A stretch of 29,753 nt of DNA from Legionellaceae bacterium UBA6148. Its GTDB lineage: Bacteria > Pseudomonadota > Gammaproteobacteria > Legionellales > Legionellaceae. A program made the translations under genes and the position numbers. The stretch covers positions 1-29,753 of the forward strand of contig DIUW01000046.1 of NCBI GenBank assembly GCA_002423125.1. The letters are read 5' to 3'. This document shows, piece after piece, positions 14,432 to 23,854 of the stretch (the stretch's first letter is position 1; the number at the start of each line of letters is the position of its first letter). Under the pieces are notes generated by a model. It had not been told where the DNA came from, ran no database searches, and saw nothing but the letters and a program-made list of their open reading frames with translations.

Positions 14432-16738
14432 TTATTTTTTGGGTAATAGTCGATCCAGCCATGCGGGAAGATACCAATTCCACTTTTTGAGAAGTACCAT
14501 TGTTGATGGAACTAAGACCGTGCGGATTACAAATGCATCCATGAAAATTGCCACGGCAATTCCTAGCCCGAATGCTTTGACCATGAGTACATCCGCGACT
14601 AAAAATGAACCACAGATGAATATTACGATGACTGCGGCGCTGGTGATGATGCGGCGGCTTTTTTCGAGGCCATAAATAATGCTCTTTTTACTGTTATTCG
14701 TGAGCAAATAGAATTCTTTGATTCGAGTGAGTAAAAATACTTCATAATCCATTGAAAACCCAAATAAGGCACAAAAAATGATAACTAATAAGCTAATATC
14801 AAGCAGTCCTTGTGGTTCAAAGTTGAGAAATTGATGTAAGTACCCATCTTGAAAAACAAGTACCAATGCCCCGAAGCAAGCGCTAAGGCTCAGCAAATTC
14901 ATGATAATTGCTTTTATAGGTAAAAATAATGAGCGGAGTAGAATAAGAAGAATGAGGTAAGTCAATACCATTATCCAGGCTATCGCGTAGGGGAGTATTT
15001 GTGAAATTTTACTCAATACGTCGTGATTACTCACTGGCGTTCCGGTTAGTTCCATGCTCATCCCGGGAGCAATTTTTAATCGGCGCAGCTTATTAATTAA
15101 TTTTTTGGTGTTCGGTGAATTGATTGGAAAACGACTGATAACAGACAGGGTTGTGAACTTGTGGCGTGTTGTTGTGTCTAGCAAGGCCTTTATCTGATAA
15201 TTCATTTGATTCTTAGGCATATGATACAGCGCATAATATTGGTTTGCCGTTAATTGAGGTGTCGTTGTGACGATACTGTTTACCTCTTTGATGAGAGGGT
15301 CATTTTTTAATGTATCGGTCAATTCGGAGAGATGGGTCAGATTTTTAAGTGATAAGATTGAACTCGAATGAGTTTTTACGACGATTTCAATCGGAGTTAA
15401 TTCATTTTCATTAAATTCTTTAGAATAGGTATTAAAAAATTGTCTGTATTCTGAATGCTCTGGAAAAATATGAAAATCAGATACACCAAATTTTGCTGAT
15501 AGGAATGGATAACCTAATAGCAATAATAAAGCAAACGTCAAAAGAAAAAACGTAATGGGGTAGTGAACAATTTTATTGGTTAGCCAAGACCAGAACAACA
15601 TTGGATTTCGGCGATTTTTTTCAAACTGAGACAAAGAAATTGGATCCGTGCAGTCGCTACTCGAAGTCGATTCAACTGCCTTTTTTTGCTTAAATAGTTT
15701 CACGGGGAGTAAATTAATTTTTGAATTGAGCACGGCAAGAATGGCCGGCAAAAATAATATTGCAGTGATCACCGCAAGCAACACAGCGGTTAATCCTCCA
15801 ACACCAACAGAAAAGAGAATGTTAATTGGAAATAATAATAACGCACTGAGACTTGCAAAAACGGCGATACCACTAAAGAAAACGGCTCTACCTGCGGTGG
15901 CTTGAGTCACCGCAATCGCTTGAATCAGTGTTGGTTGTTCGATCAATTCATCACGGAAACGGCTGATGATGAATAAGGCATAATCCAAACTAAGGCATAA
16001 CCCCAACATTAAGGCGATGTTCAATGTAAAAATGGAGAGGGTAAACGCATGGCCTAAAAAATAAAGCGTAGTGAGTGTTAGTAGGGCGCATCCGCCGCCT
16101 AGAATCACAGGAAGTAAAGCCGCGATGAGGGAGCCAAAGACAATAATCAGTGTAATGATGGCGACTGGAGTTGCAACGAAATCCGCTTTATAGAGATCTT
16201 TTTCCGTTTGTTGATTCACATCATTATTAAAAATAGCTTCGCCACCGAGCTGCATTGTCATGTGTGAGGGCTTTTTGATGGATGATGTAAATTGCTCCAG
16301 TAATGTATCACTGATTCGTTCACGTTGTTTGAGTATGACAACGACATAGGCGGTGTGTTTATCTTTAGAGATTTGTTTCGCATTGCTATCTGGATAAATA
16401 ATGTCATGTTTAATTGGAAAATTATTTAAATCAGATAAGGAATGTTTTAATTTATGTATATAGGATGGGTTGGTTGCTAATAGCGTTTTGCTAGTATAGA
16501 CAATGATAAATTTATTATAACGGCTATAGTCTAGTTTTTTATCTAGATACTCGCTGGTTTTTGTGCTCTGCGAACTTTCATCAACAAAGCCCGTTGTTTT
16601 AAACGGCGATATAATGTTTGGAAGAAAGGGAACACAGGCCAACATTATCAAAAACCATAGACCGATAATAAACCATCTCAGATGGTAAATGATCAGCCCT
16701 AGCTTGTAAAATCGTTTAGAGGGTAATTGTGATTTCAT
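14432..16738 (-). CDS. MMPL/RND-superfamily transporter
   Basis: Inner-membrane protein of 768 residues built as two halves. Each half has one N-terminal transmembrane helix, a periplasmic porter domain and about five further helices. Conserved membrane Asp-Tyr motifs are present in each half: LSLDYALFIISRF at about residues 250-265 and FSMDYEVFLLTRI near 665-680, as expected for proton-driven MMPL/HpnN-like pumps that export lipids or hydrophobic compounds. The cargo cannot be predicted. I prefer ATG 16738 to GTG 16750 because the latter overlaps the upstream gene's last codons; the ATG follows that gene's TAA by 4 bp, implying translational coupling with the outer-membrane protein. Confidence 0.88.
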   Translation of the reverse strand: MKSQLPSKRFYKLGLIIYHLRWFIIGLWFLIMLACVPFLPNIISPFKTTGFVDESSQSTKTSEYLDKKLDYSRYNKFIIVYTSKTLLATNPSYIHKLKHSLSDLNNFPIKHDIIYPDSNAKQISKDKHTAYVVVILKQRERISDTLLEQFTSSIKKPSHMTMQLGGEAIFNNDVNQQTEKDLYKADFVATPVAIITLIIVFGSLIAALLPVILGGGCALLTLTTLYFLGHAFTLSIFTLNIALMLGLCLSLDYALFIISRFRDELIEQPTLIQAIAVTQATAGRAVFFSGIAVFASLSALLLFPINILFSVGVGGLTAVLLAVITAILFLPAILAVLNSKINLLPVKLFKQKKAVESTSSSDCTDPISLSQFEKNRRNPMLFWSWLTNKIVHYPITFFLLTFALLLLLGYPFLSAKFGVSDFHIFPEHSEYRQFFNTYSKEFNENELTPIEIVVKTHSSSILSLKNLTHLSELTDTLKNDPLIKEVNSIVTTTPQLTANQYYALYHMPKNQMNYQIKALLDTTTRHKFTTLSVISRFPINSPNTKKLINKLRRLKIAPGMSMELTGTPVSNHDVLSKISQILPYAIAWIMVLTYLILLILLRSLFLPIKAIIMNLLSLSACFGALVLVFQDGYLHQFLNFEPQGLLDISLLVIIFCALFGFSMDYEVFLLTRIKEFYLLTNNSKKSIIYGLEKSRRIITSAAVIVIFICGSFLVADVLMVKAFGLGIAVAIFMDAFVIRTVLVPSTMVLLKKWNWYLPAWLDRLLPKK

Positions 16739-16742
16739 ATGG

Positions 16743-17405
16743 TTATACACGGTAAGCTAAACGTATGAAACCAGAGTATAAAAATGGGTAGTAGGTATCA
16801 CTGGGATTTAACTGAGCATCTCCAAAACCGGCCGTATAATTCGCACCGATATCACCCATGATATGCGATGTAAAATTATGGTTTAGGCCTAGGCCAAACG
16901 TTGGGGTTACATGCCAATCGTCAAACAGCATATCTTCTCGGTGTAATCTTGCAACACCTGCAGTTGAATAGATATTAATGGTCGTGTGAGGGATAGGAAC
17001 CATGACTTTTGCGGAAAGGCTGACGGTTTCCGTATGCGTTATGAACTCCTGTTCGCCACCATTATCGAAGCTAAATATGCTAATAGGATCAAAATGAACC
17101 CTTGCATCAGGGTATTTTGTGTAATTCACTTCAAGGGCAAAATAGGTAAATAACTCGAAGCCAATAAAGGCGCCCCACATGGGACCGCCTTCTTGAACTT
17201 GCGTTGGTGTAGACATGCTTAGTGCTTCGTTTTGATCTTCGTCGGAAGGGACTAAACCATCCCATGTGGTCGATCCGATGCCACCGATAAGACCAATGTA
17301 TAAAGGGTATCGTGGGCTATCATTCTGGGCGGCTGCATTGTGAGAGAGTATCGCACCGAAGACTACGGGTATTAATAAAGCTAAGTTAAAATTTTTAATA
17401 TCCAA
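16743..17405 (-). CDS. outer-membrane beta-barrel protein (OmpA/OmpW-like size)
   Basis: Protein of 220 residues. An N-terminal signal peptide (hydrophobic LALLIPVVFGAIL, probable cleavage after NAAA) is followed by alternating amphipathic strands such as LYIGLIGGIGS, MWGAFIGFELF and INIYSTAGVARL. It ends FIRLAYRV; a C-terminal aromatic/hydrophobic strand fits an eight-stranded barrel inserted by BAM. The start reads as TTG at 17405 with only a weak ribosome-binding site. It is immediately upstream of the MMPL transporter, which suggests a shared envelope role. The family beyond 'beta barrel' is not identified. Confidence 0.75.
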   Translation of the reverse strand: MDIKNFNLALLIPVVFGAILSHNAAAQNDSPRYPLYIGLIGGIGSTTWDGLVPSDEDQNEALSMSTPTQVQEGGPMWGAFIGFELFTYFALEVNYTKYPDARVHFDPISIFSFDNGGEQEFITHTETVSLSAKVMVPIPHTTINIYSTAGVARLHREDMLFDDWHVTPTFGLGLNHNFTSHIMGDIGANYTAGFGDAQLNPSDTYYPFLYSGFIRLAYRV

Positions 17406-17443
17406 AATAAAACACTCTTTAATTAATCTATATTTTTAATCCT

Positions 17444-17464
17444 GGGGGTTGCTTCGCAGCCCCC
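17444..17464. terminator. GC-rich hairpin between the cysteine-rich and barrel genes
   Basis: GGGGGTTGC (17444-17452) pairs with GCAGCCCCC (17456-17464), including one G-T pair, around a TTC loop. It is the most GC-rich stretch nearby. Neither side has a good T run, so it may only attenuate transcription into the barrel gene. Confidence 0.4.
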
Positions 17465-17478
17465 CAAGTTAGATATAA

Positions 17479-17817
17479 CTACTCACACGGCTGTTGAGTT
17501 GAACTGCATAATTTTCCGTTGGAATCTATCCCACCTTGAAGGTAGCAATTCCAATTGTTGACGCAATCTTGTGCGCTTGTGTAATGTTGGTGTTCACATG
17601 CTTTTTGTAGCGATCCAAATACAATGATCATACGAGCACTGAGGGCTTTCATATTTTGGCACATGCTTCCAGGAAGACCTGATGCAGAACAGTAACACGT
17701 TGCCGCTGCTTTAAAAGTAGAACAAAATTGAACACTATCTGTTGGTTGTGCATTAGTGCATGCAAAGCCAGAAATACTGAAGAAATAGATGGAGGTTGCT
17801 AATAATTTTTTGATCAT
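17479..17817 (-). CDS. small secreted cysteine-rich protein
   Basis: Protein of 112 residues that I do not recognise. The signal peptide MIKKLLATSIYFFSISGFA ends just before a cysteine. The mature chain of about 93 residues holds ten cysteines (for example TCYC, SMC, KAC, DC, WNC), an even number suited to disulfide bonds in the periplasm or outside the cell. The SGFAC sequence is not a canonical lipobox, so a lipoprotein is less likely. I chose ATG 17817 because AAGGA lies 7 bp upstream; a longer frame up to 17892 lacks support. It follows bepA by about 80 bp and may share its transcript. Confidence 0.7.
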   Translation of the reverse strand: MIKKLLATSIYFFSISGFACTNAQPTDSVQFCSTFKAAATCYCSASGLPGSMCQNMKALSARMIIVFGSLQKACEHQHYTSAQDCVNNWNCYLQGGIDSNGKLCSSTQQPCE

Positions 17818-17898
17818 CCTTAGATCCTTAATGCGTGAGTTACGTTTCAATTCAAACAGAAAAAAAGATACTACAAAATGATAAAAGTTCATAGTTAT

Positions 17899-19305
17899 TT
17901 AATTCTCTATTATCGCTTGTTTGACTTCCTCAATTTTTGCATCAATACGCGCTGAAAGGTACCGATCGTTGTTGCTTAATTGCTTGGCGAGTTTCAATTG
18001 CTGTAGTGCAAGTCGTCGATTGCCTTGTAGTAATTCACACTGTGCCTGAGTGAAATAAGCATAGGCCTTATGATGAGAGGAGGCTTGGGCTTGTGCCAAT
18101 TCTTCGCATATGGGTAGGTCATGTTTAAATTGGCGGCTAGCTTTTAATAAAATACTTGCGGCTTCAGTCGGGTGTTGGCTTGCCAAGAAACTTTGCGCTA
18201 GTGCCATGATAATAGCGTAATTTTCTGGAAAATTACCATTTAATTCTTTGAGTCTTGAAAGCGCTTTATCATATTGTTTAAGCCCTGTTTCTGCTTGAGC
18301 ATTGGTAATTTGAAAATCTAAATTGGTTGGATCGTGCTCAATGAGAGGGGTAAGACGAGTGAGTGCGGATTGATATTGATTGGAGTCCATTAATGCAAGG
18401 GCGTAACCGTATTGGCAGGCGACGCCACTCTGCGGTTTGCTGCACTCATACTGATAGTAGTCTAGCAGTTGTTTAGTATTATCCATTACAGAGACACGGA
18501 TCAGTTCCTTGAACAGCTGATAATTCAATGATGGAGGATAATGGGCAGCGGCTAAATGCAGGCTGCGGTTTTCCGCTTCGGCGATACGATCCTCATCCAT
18601 GGGGTGAGTTCGAAGGATTGCAGGGACATTCGCGGTATAGTAATAACGAGCATTTTGCTGCATTTTTTTAAAAAAATTCGCCATGCCGCGTGGATCTTGT
18701 CCTGATTTAATGAGCATGTCAGATCCAATTCGATCCGCTTCTTTTTCGTTCGAACGTACATAATTGATACTGTCTTGTGCGAACCCTGATAGCGATGCCA
18801 TCATCGCCCCAGTGCCCATGCTTGGGTTAATCACACCCAGCGCAATTGATGCGAGCATGGAGGCTAACATCGGAACACGCATTTGTTTTTGGTGCTCAAT
18901 CATTCGATAGAGATGATGTTGCCGTACGTGCGCCATTTCATGCGCCATAACCCCTGCTAATTCGCTTTCGTTGGCGGTTGAAAGAATCAGTTGAGAGTTA
19001 ATGCCAATATATCCACCGGGTCCTGCAAATGCATTAATTTCGTTGGATTTGACGATAAAAAAATAAGGGGCATGTAACTGACCATGCTGAGCGAGCGTTT
19101 GGCCCAAATGATTAATGTATTGAATAGCGAGTGGATTGCGTATAACCGATCTCGATGAATTGATCTGTTGGATAAATTCTTTCTCTAATTCATCGAGCTC
19201 TTTGTTTGAATAGGGTGAAAACGCAAATGTATTTAGGGAAAGAAAAAAAAGACTCAGACCTACGAGGACGGTTAGATTAATCTCTCGTAGAATCATTTTT
19301 CGCAT
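17899..19305 (-). CDS. bepA: periplasmic M48 metalloprotease/chaperone BepA
   Basis: Protein of 468 residues (E. coli BepA, formerly YfgC, is 487). The signal peptide covers about residues 1-28. The zinc metalloprotease domain has HEMAH (His122-His126) and the downstream ExxAD motif (Glu187-Asp191) that supplies the third ligand. The C-terminal half is TPR-like helical repeats (about 270-460). BepA assists outer-membrane protein assembly, notably of LptD, and degrades stalled intermediates. It heads a minus-strand run of envelope genes and is divergent from ribD across a 63-bp gap. Confidence 0.93.
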   Translation of the reverse strand: MRKMILREINLTVLVGLSLFFLSLNTFAFSPYSNKELDELEKEFIQQINSSRSVIRNPLAIQYINHLGQTLAQHGQLHAPYFFIVKSNEINAFAGPGGYIGINSQLILSTANESELAGVMAHEMAHVRQHHLYRMIEHQKQMRVPMLASMLASIALGVINPSMGTGAMMASLSGFAQDSINYVRSNEKEADRIGSDMLIKSGQDPRGMANFFKKMQQNARYYYTANVPAILRTHPMDEDRIAEAENRSLHLAAAHYPPSLNYQLFKELIRVSVMDNTKQLLDYYQYECSKPQSGVACQYGYALALMDSNQYQSALTRLTPLIEHDPTNLDFQITNAQAETGLKQYDKALSRLKELNGNFPENYAIIMALAQSFLASQHPTEAASILLKASRQFKHDLPICEELAQAQASSHHKAYAYFTQAQCELLQGNRRLALQQLKLAKQLSNNDRYLSARIDAKIEEVKQAIIEN

Positions 19306-19335
19306 TAGGCCTACTCAAAAATTGAATAATTTGTT

Positions 19336-19365
19336 ATCATATACACATTTTTGAATCGTGGTCAA
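19336..19365 (-). promoter_or_regulatory. promoter driving bepA
   Basis: On the minus strand TTGACC (19360-19365) and TATGAT (19336-19341) are 18 bp apart, about 30 bp upstream of the bepA start. The box overlaps the ribD leader, so the divergent transcripts may interfere. Confidence 0.5.
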
Positions 19366-19368
19366 ACT

Positions 19369-20457
19369 ATGCACGAAAAATATTTGCTTGCAGCATTGAA
19401 AGAAGCCGAGTTGGGACAGGGGGCGTGTGCACCCAATCCCAGCGTTGGGGCTGTTGCTGTCAAAAATGGTGAAATCATTGCGCGAGCTTGGCATCGGGGC
19501 GCAGGAACGCCTCATGCGGAACGTGTGTTGATTGAAACATTGCCGGCAAATGAAACGGGAGTTACTCTTTACGTCACATTAGAGCCTTGCAATCATCATG
19601 GCCGAACGCCACCCTGTGTGGATGCGATCGTCAACTACGGATTTGAAAAAGTCGTTTTTGCTTACCGTGATCCCAACCCCATTGTTGCGGCAAATGATAC
19701 ATCAAGCCTACTCAGTTCCTGTGGCGTTTCTGTAGAGCATATTGCAATTTCTGAAATTGATGTATTTTATCAAGCGTATTCTTTTTGGACTAAAACAGGT
19801 CGACCATGGGTGACTGCTAAGATTGCTCAGACATTTGATGGTAAAATTGCAAGGCCAAACGGTGAGCCAATAATCTTGTCGAATGCGTGTTGTAGTGGGT
19901 TCACGCACAAAAACAGATTGGGAAGCGATATTATTTTAACGACTGCACGAACAGTGAATCAGGACAATCCGCAGCTTAATGTTCGATTGCCAGAATTGAC
20001 TTGTGCAAAGCCCGTTGCCATCATTGACACACGATTAAATTTAAACCCCGCGTCCACCATTCTTTCGACCGCAACGCATTGCCATATTTTTTATGATGAG
20101 CGCATTAAGCATCCAGCGCAGGTCGATAATCGAACCTACCATCCTGTTCCGGTTGTAGGAGACTTGCTTGATCTGGATACGATCATGCAAACGTTAGGAC
20201 GTTTAGGGTATCACTCGGTTTGGTTGGAGGCAGGGGGCATTTTGTTTAGCGCGATGCACAAAGCACGTTTGGTGCAACGAACGCACGTTTATTTAGTGCC
20301 TCTTATTTTAGGTCCTAATGCCGTCTCAGCTTATTGTCAGGATGATTTGTTCGGTTCTTCAAAGCATATTTCTTGGATGCCGATGAGAGATAACATGATA
20401 GCAACGTTGGATTGGGAGCATAAGGGCAGCCAATGGAGCAGTAACCGTACGATTTGA
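19369..20457 (+). CDS. ribD: bifunctional riboflavin deaminase/reductase RibD
   Basis: Protein of 362 residues carrying out two consecutive steps of riboflavin synthesis: deamination of the pyrimidine and reduction of the ribosyl side chain. The N-terminal cytidine-deaminase fold has HAE (His49, Glu51) and the zinc site PCNHHGRTPPC (Cys74, Cys83). The C-terminal NADPH-dependent reductase begins RPWVTAKIAQTFDGKIA at about 148. I chose ATG 19369; an in-frame TTG 18 bp earlier is less likely. It is the first gene of the rib-pyrG-kdsA run. Confidence 0.96.
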   Translation: MHEKYLLAALKEAELGQGACAPNPSVGAVAVKNGEIIARAWHRGAGTPHAERVLIETLPANETGVTLYVTLEPCNHHGRTPPCVDAIVNYGFEKVVFAYRDPNPIVAANDTSSLLSSCGVSVEHIAISEIDVFYQAYSFWTKTGRPWVTAKIAQTFDGKIARPNGEPIILSNACCSGFTHKNRLGSDIILTTARTVNQDNPQLNVRLPELTCAKPVAIIDTRLNLNPASTILSTATHCHIFYDERIKHPAQVDNRTYHPVPVVGDLLDLDTIMQTLGRLGYHSVWLEAGGILFSAMHKARLVQRTHVYLVPLILGPNAVSAYCQDDLFGSSKHISWMPMRDNMIATLDWEHKGSQWSSNRTI

Positions 20458-20508
20458 GAAAATGATCGTTAGTGAACGTTGAATTTGATATATTTAAGGG
20501 GTTTATGC

Positions 20509-21711
20509 ATGACACATCCTTTTGCGACCATTGAACAAGCCATTCTTGAGCTTCAAGCAGGCCGTATGATCATTTTGATGGATGATGAAAATCGCGAAAA
20601 TGAAGGTGATTTAGTCATTGCTGCAGAATATGCAACAAGCGACGTGATTAATTTTATGTCAAAATATGGGCGAGGGCTGATTTGTTTGCCAATGGCGAAT
20701 GAATACATTGATAAATTGGGTTTGCCGATGATGACATCCAATAATCGGTCACCTTATGGAACTGCATTTACCGTATCAATCGAAGCCGCAACGGGCGTTT
20801 CAACTGGAATTTCAGCTTCTGATCGTGCACGCACTGTACAAGTGGCTATTGATGCAGCGAGCGGGCCTAGTGATCTCATTTCGCCAGGGCATCTATTTCC
20901 TTTGCGTGCCTGTGATGGTGGGGTCTTACAGCGGGCAGGGCAGACGGAAGGGAGTGTTGATCTGGCACGGCTTGCGGGCTTAAAATCCGCTGCTGTGATT
21001 TGTGAAATTATGAATGACAATGGCAGTATGAGTCGTCGTGACGAGCTGAGTGCATTTTCGTTGCAGCATAATATTATGATGGTCACGATTAAAGATTTAA
21101 TTGAATACCGTATTAAACACGAGACCTTGGTCACGGTAACCGCGAGCTCACGCATTCCGTTGCAGGCGCATGGCGATTTTACGATGACGGTATTCAGTAA
21201 TCAATTAGACGATGCGGATCATTTTGTGCTAATTAAAGCACCCTATCAATCCGTTCCGCTGGTTCGTATTCATTCGGAATGCATCACCGGGGATGTGTTT
21301 GGTTCGTGTAAATGTGATTGTGGATCTCAGCTACAACAGTCATTGGCACTCATTGCAAAAGAAGGTGGTATATTAGTTTATTTGCGTCAAGAAGGCCGTG
21401 GGATTGGGCTTGCCAACAAGTTAAAAGCGTATGCGTTGCAAGAGCAGGGTTACGATACAGTTGAGGCTAATCTGCAACTTGGGCTGCCTATTGATAATCG
21501 TGACTACGCGATAGCATACCAAATATTAAAGTATTTAGGTGTGAATGAAGTTCGGTTGCTGACTAATAATCCACAAAAAATTAATTCTATTTCTCAATAT
21601 GGGATCAATGTTAGCGAGAGAGTCTCGCTTGTTGTTGAGTCAACACTTGAGAATCGAGCTTATTTAAAAACAAAACAAAACAAACTAGGTCATCTATTGG
21701 CTGTTGAGTAA
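20509..21711 (+). CDS. ribBA: bifunctional RibBA (DHBP synthase / GTP cyclohydrolase II)
   Basis: Protein of 400 residues fusing the two entry enzymes of riboflavin synthesis. The N-terminal RibB domain makes 3,4-dihydroxy-2-butanone 4-phosphate; its acidic loop is DDENRENEGDL (residues 25-35). The C-terminal RibA domain opens GTP; its zinc cysteines are in ECITGDVFG...CDCGSQL, and the RQEGRGIGL catalytic segment is intact. Unlike many gammaproteobacterial fusions with a degenerate RibA half, both halves here look active. ATG 20509 is preceded by AAGGGG. The 3' end carries the ribosome-binding site of ribH. Confidence 0.95.
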   Translation: MTHPFATIEQAILELQAGRMIILMDDENRENEGDLVIAAEYATSDVINFMSKYGRGLICLPMANEYIDKLGLPMMTSNNRSPYGTAFTVSIEAATGVSTGISASDRARTVQVAIDAASGPSDLISPGHLFPLRACDGGVLQRAGQTEGSVDLARLAGLKSAAVICEIMNDNGSMSRRDELSAFSLQHNIMMVTIKDLIEYRIKHETLVTVTASSRIPLQAHGDFTMTVFSNQLDDADHFVLIKAPYQSVPLVRIHSECITGDVFGSCKCDCGSQLQQSLALIAKEGGILVYLRQEGRGIGLANKLKAYALQEQGYDTVEANLQLGLPIDNRDYAIAYQILKYLGVNEVRLLTNNPQKINSISQYGINVSERVSLVVESTLENRAYLKTKQNKLGHLLAVE

Positions 21712-21721
21712 GGATTACTAC

Positions 21722-22198
21722 ATGAATTATATAAAAAACGACGTGCTTGATACCTCGGTGTCATTTCCCATTGCAATTGTCGTCAGTCAATTTAATCAAG
21801 ATATTACACAAGCACTTCTACAAGGTGCATTGGAACGCCTCAATGATCTCGGATTTGATTCTGAAGATATTACCGTAGTTGAAGTACCGGGTGCGGTTGA
21901 AATTCCACTCATCGTTCAAAAATTAGCCGATAAAAATCGTCACAGTGCCATTATTGCTCTCGGCGCGGTCATTCGTGGTGAAACCACGCATTACGATTAT
22001 GTCTGCCAGTACGTCAGTGACGGCTGCCGGCATGTTGCGCTTGATTGTGAAATTCCAGTTATTTTTGGTGTATTGACGACTGAAAATGAAGCTCAAGCAT
22101 GGGATCGCTTGGGTGGGGCTCATGGTCACAAGGGTGTTGATTCAGTTGATAGTGCTGTAGCAATGGTTTATATTTTAGAGCAGTTGGAAAAAGATTAG
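21722..22198 (+). CDS. ribH: 6,7-dimethyl-8-ribityllumazine synthase RibH
   Basis: Protein of 158 residues condensing the RibA/RibD branch product with the RibB product to lumazine, normally as a 60-mer or pentamer. Conserved segments are VVSQFNQDIT (substrate loop), VPGAVEIPL and GAVIRGETTHYDYVC with the catalytic-region histidine. ATG 21722 is used because AAGGA sits 7 bp upstream, next to the ribBA stop. Only 18 bp separate it from pyrG. Riboflavin synthase itself (RibE) is not in this window. Confidence 0.95.
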   Translation: MNYIKNDVLDTSVSFPIAIVVSQFNQDITQALLQGALERLNDLGFDSEDITVVEVPGAVEIPLIVQKLADKNRHSAIIALGAVIRGETTHYDYVCQYVSDGCRHVALDCEIPVIFGVLTTENEAQAWDRLGGAHGHKGVDSVDSAVAMVYILEQLEKD

Positions 22199-22216
22199 AT
22201 TAAGGAAGGTTATAGT

Positions 22217-23854
22217 ATGACGAATTATATTTTTATTACGGGTGGTGTTGTATCCTCACTTGGAAAAGGGATTGCGGCTGCGTCACTCGCAGCTATTCTT
22301 GAAGCTCGTGGATTAAAGGTAACATTGATCAAATTGGATCCTTATATCAATGTTGACCCAGGTACCATGAGCCCATTTCAGCATGGGGAAGTATTTGTCA
22401 CTCACGACGGTGCTGAGACTGATCTGGATTTGGGGCATTATGAACGTTTCGTGCGTACAACCATGACGAAGCTTAATAATTTCACATCTGGAAAAATTTA
22501 CGAAAACGTCATCAAAAAAGAACGAAAAGGCGATTATTTAGGGGGAACTGTTCAAGTTATCCCGCATATTACAAATGAAATTAAGCGTTGTATAAAGCTC
22601 GGAGCAGAAGGTTCTGATGTCGCAATGGTTGAAATCGGTGGAACGGTGGGGGATATTGAGTCCTTGCCATTTCTCGAGGCTATTCGTCAAATGCGAATTG
22701 AGCTTGGTGTCCAACGCTCGCTTTTCATTCATTTAACGCTGGTGCCTTATATTGCAACAAGCGGTGAAACGAAGACAAAACCAACACAACACTCAGTCAA
22801 AGAGTTGCGTTCTATTGGAATTCAGCCTGATATTTTAATTTGTCGATCAGAGCAAGCGTTAACAATGCAAGACAGAATTAAGATCGCATTGTTTACCAAC
22901 GTTGAAAAAGAAGGGGTTATCCCATTACCTGATGCCAAAAGTATCTATCAAATTCCGATGATGTTACACGAAGAAGGCTTAGACGAAATTGTCGTAAAAA
23001 AATTAGGGCTTCAGTTAAAGCCGGCTGATTTAAGTGAATGGCAGCATGTTGTTGAAATGCAAGCCATACCGACGAAGACTGTTAAAATAGCCATGGTAGG
23101 AAAATATACAAACTTAAGTGACGCGTATAAATCGATAAATGAAGCCTTGACTCATGCGGGTATTCATACGCAAACGCGCGTAGAAATCAATTATATCGAT
23201 GCGGAACTTATCGAAAAAGAAGGAACATCACTCTTAGCTGCCTTTGATGCGATCCTGATTCCGGGTGGATTTGGTGAACGAGGTATCGAAGGTAAAATTA
23301 AAACGGTTCAATATGCCCGAGAACATCAAGTACCTTATCTTGGCATTTGCCTTGGTATGCAAATAGCGATTATTGAATTTGCTCGACACGTGATGGGATT
23401 GTCATCTGCGAATTCAACTGAGTTTGATAAACAAACGCCTTATCCTGTCATTGCGATGATTACGGAATGGATGGAAGGGGATGGCACAAAGAATCAACGT
23501 GATGAACATAGCGATCTCGGCGGTACTATGCGCCTTGGTGCGCAAACGTGTAAATTAGAAAAAGGTACTCATGCGCAGCGCATTTATGACAATCGTGATC
23601 ACATTGTTGAGCGACATCGCCATCGTTATGAAGTGAATAATCAGTATGTGGAAGAAATGGTTGAAAGGGGCCTGGTTATTTCAGGACGTTCGACTGATGG
23701 GATGTTGGTTGAAATGATTGAGTTACCGGATCATCCTTGGTTTATTGGTTGCCAATTCCATCCGGAATTTACATCGACCCCTCGGGATGCCTCCTCTTTA
23801 TTTAAATCATTTGTTTTAGCAGCTCGTGAGTTTCACAAAAAGGATTCGTTATGA
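22217..23854 (+). CDS. pyrG: CTP synthase PyrG
   Basis: Enzyme of 545 residues, the same length as in E. coli, converting UTP to CTP with glutamine and ATP. The N-terminal synthetase domain has the P-loop GGVVSSLGKG (from residue 8). The C-terminal class I glutaminase domain has GICLGMQ with nucleophile Cys378 and FHPEFTSTP with the catalytic His-Glu pair. A strong AAGGAAGG ribosome-binding site precedes the ATG. The stop overlaps the kdsA start as ATGA, so the two are coupled; CTP is a substrate for CMP-KDO, linking them functionally. Confidence 0.97.
   Translation: MTNYIFITGGVVSSLGKGIAAASLAAILEARGLKVTLIKLDPYINVDPGTMSPFQHGEVFVTHDGAETDLDLGHYERFVRTTMTKLNNFTSGKIYENVIKKERKGDYLGGTVQVIPHITNEIKRCIKLGAEGSDVAMVEIGGTVGDIESLPFLEAIRQMRIELGVQRSLFIHLTLVPYIATSGETKTKPTQHSVKELRSIGIQPDILICRSEQALTMQDRIKIALFTNVEKEGVIPLPDAKSIYQIPMMLHEEGLDEIVVKKLGLQLKPADLSEWQHVVEMQAIPTKTVKIAMVGKYTNLSDAYKSINEALTHAGIHTQTRVEINYIDAELIEKEGTSLLAAFDAILIPGGFGERGIEGKIKTVQYAREHQVPYLGICLGMQIAIIEFARHVMGLSSANSTEFDKQTPYPVIAMITEWMEGDGTKNQRDEHSDLGGTMRLGAQTCKLEKGTHAQRIYDNRDHIVERHRHRYEVNNQYVEEMVERGLVISGRSTDGMLVEMIELPDHPWFIGCQFHPEFTSTPRDASSLFKSFVLAAREFHKKDSL

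Noticed and set aside
17479..17892. Lipoprotein with a longer N-terminus starting at 17892
   Set aside because: The upstream part lacks a ribosome-binding site and SGFAC is not a standard lipobox; ATG 17817 with AAGGA is better.
19306..19368. FMN riboswitch (RFN element) upstream of ribD
   Set aside because: The gap to bepA is only 63 bp and largely taken by promoter sequence; no conserved RFN elements seen there or before ribBA.
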